Below are positions 15,459-15,772 of a stretch of 15,772 bases of DNA, piece by piece; within the stretch, counting starts at the first letter, position 1, and every line of letters begins with the position of its first letter. The notes under the pieces were generated by a model that did no database searches, had not been told where the DNA came from, and worked only from the letters and a program-made list of their open reading frames with translations. The DNA is from a bacterium (GTDB lineage: Bacteria; Hydrogenedentota; Hydrogenedentia; Hydrogenedentiales; SLHB01), in the NCBI GenBank assembly GCA_024231375.1, contig JAAEQP010001257.1, positions 1-15,772 of the forward strand, written 5' to 3'. A program made the position numbers and the translations under genes.

Positions 15459-15772
15459 AGAAGATTCCGCTTCGCCGGAAGTTTGCCATCGCAGGAGCGG
15501 TCTTCGTCCTTCTGTTGCTGATCGGCTACGTTCGCTTGCCGGCCGCCGCCATTGCGGGACTGGCCGACTACCCACTCATCGCAGGCAAACCCGCTTTCTA
15601 CGGGAACACGGATGTATCGCCAATCCAACGACTTTGGCTGAAGGGGAGGATACCGTGCCTGGGCGCGGGGACGACTGCCCCCAGCATCAATGTCAGCGTG
15701 CGCTGGAACCGGCTGTTTGTCGCCCGAGTTCACTCCGGACTCCATGTGGGTCCGATGGCCGCGGAGGGTCGA
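15455..15772 (+). CDS. Membrane-anchored protein, N-terminal part (runs off window)
   Basis: ATG 15455 follows GGGGAGG at 15444-15450, and the frame stays open to the window edge (106 residues seen). The N-terminus is MKKIPLRRKFAIAG, then a hydrophobic stretch AVFVLLLLIGYV, giving a single signal anchor or uncleaved signal with the rest outside the cytoplasm. The visible remainder (FYGNTDVSPIQRLWLKGRIP and later) matches no family I know. It starts by ATGA overlap with the 21-codon mini-gene. Confidence 0.7.
   Translation, partial: MKKIPLRRKFAIAGAVFVLLLLIGYVRLPAAAIAGLADYPLIAGKPAFYGNTDVSPIQRLWLKGRIPCLGAGTTAPSINVSVRWNRLFVARVHSGLHVGPMAAEGR

Overview
The window reads as a chromosomal piece from a GC-rich, Gram-negative, polysaccharide-degrading bacterium. 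A GxGYxYP-family secreted protein, a very large GH38-type alpha-mannosidase and a BtuFCD-type importer with a lipoprotein binding protein would suit the Planctomycetota / Lentisphaerota / Hydrogenedentota part of the tree. That placement is an inference from gene content, not proven. No rRNA, tRNA, CRISPR array, transposase or prophage gene was seen.

Layout. (1) Bases 1-1465 are a repeat-rich accessory segment. A 76-bp leader block (terminator-like hairpin, Shine-Dalgarno sequence, ATG) occurs at 1-76 and again at 1390-1465 with two mismatches. Between the copies lies one unrecognised, probably exported gene (140-1027), framed by a 21-bp inverted repeat. It is followed by about 360 bp of hairpins and scattered copies of the same short repeat. 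(2) Bases 1463-12212 are a dense, co-directional gene train: GxGYxYP protein, BtuF-like lipoprotein, BtuD-like ATPase, BtuC-like permease, SDR oxidoreductase, GH38 mannosidase and a small secreted protein. The first four overlap by 4-8 bp, so translation is probably coupled. (3) At 12242-12406 a gene begins with a clear FAD/NAD(P) Rossmann motif but ends after 54 codons. This is the broken 5' end of a flavoprotein gene and marks the end of the operon. (4) Bases 12407-15772 look different in base and codon use: a 282-bp non-coding stretch, an 821-residue polytopic membrane protein with a repeated motif, a possible 21-codon mini-gene with a strong ribosome binding site, and the start of a membrane-anchored protein that runs off the window.

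How it may work together. The central train pairs carbohydrate genes (GxGYxYP, GH38) with a complete cobalamin/siderophore-type ABC importer and an NADP-type SDR. One reading is a glycan-use locus that also brings in a corrinoid or other chelate. No cobalamin riboswitch was found upstream, so the imported substrate is open. The most unusual features are the duplicated hairpin leader directly before the operon, the gene framed by inverted repeats, the truncated flavoprotein, and the internally repetitive membrane protein.
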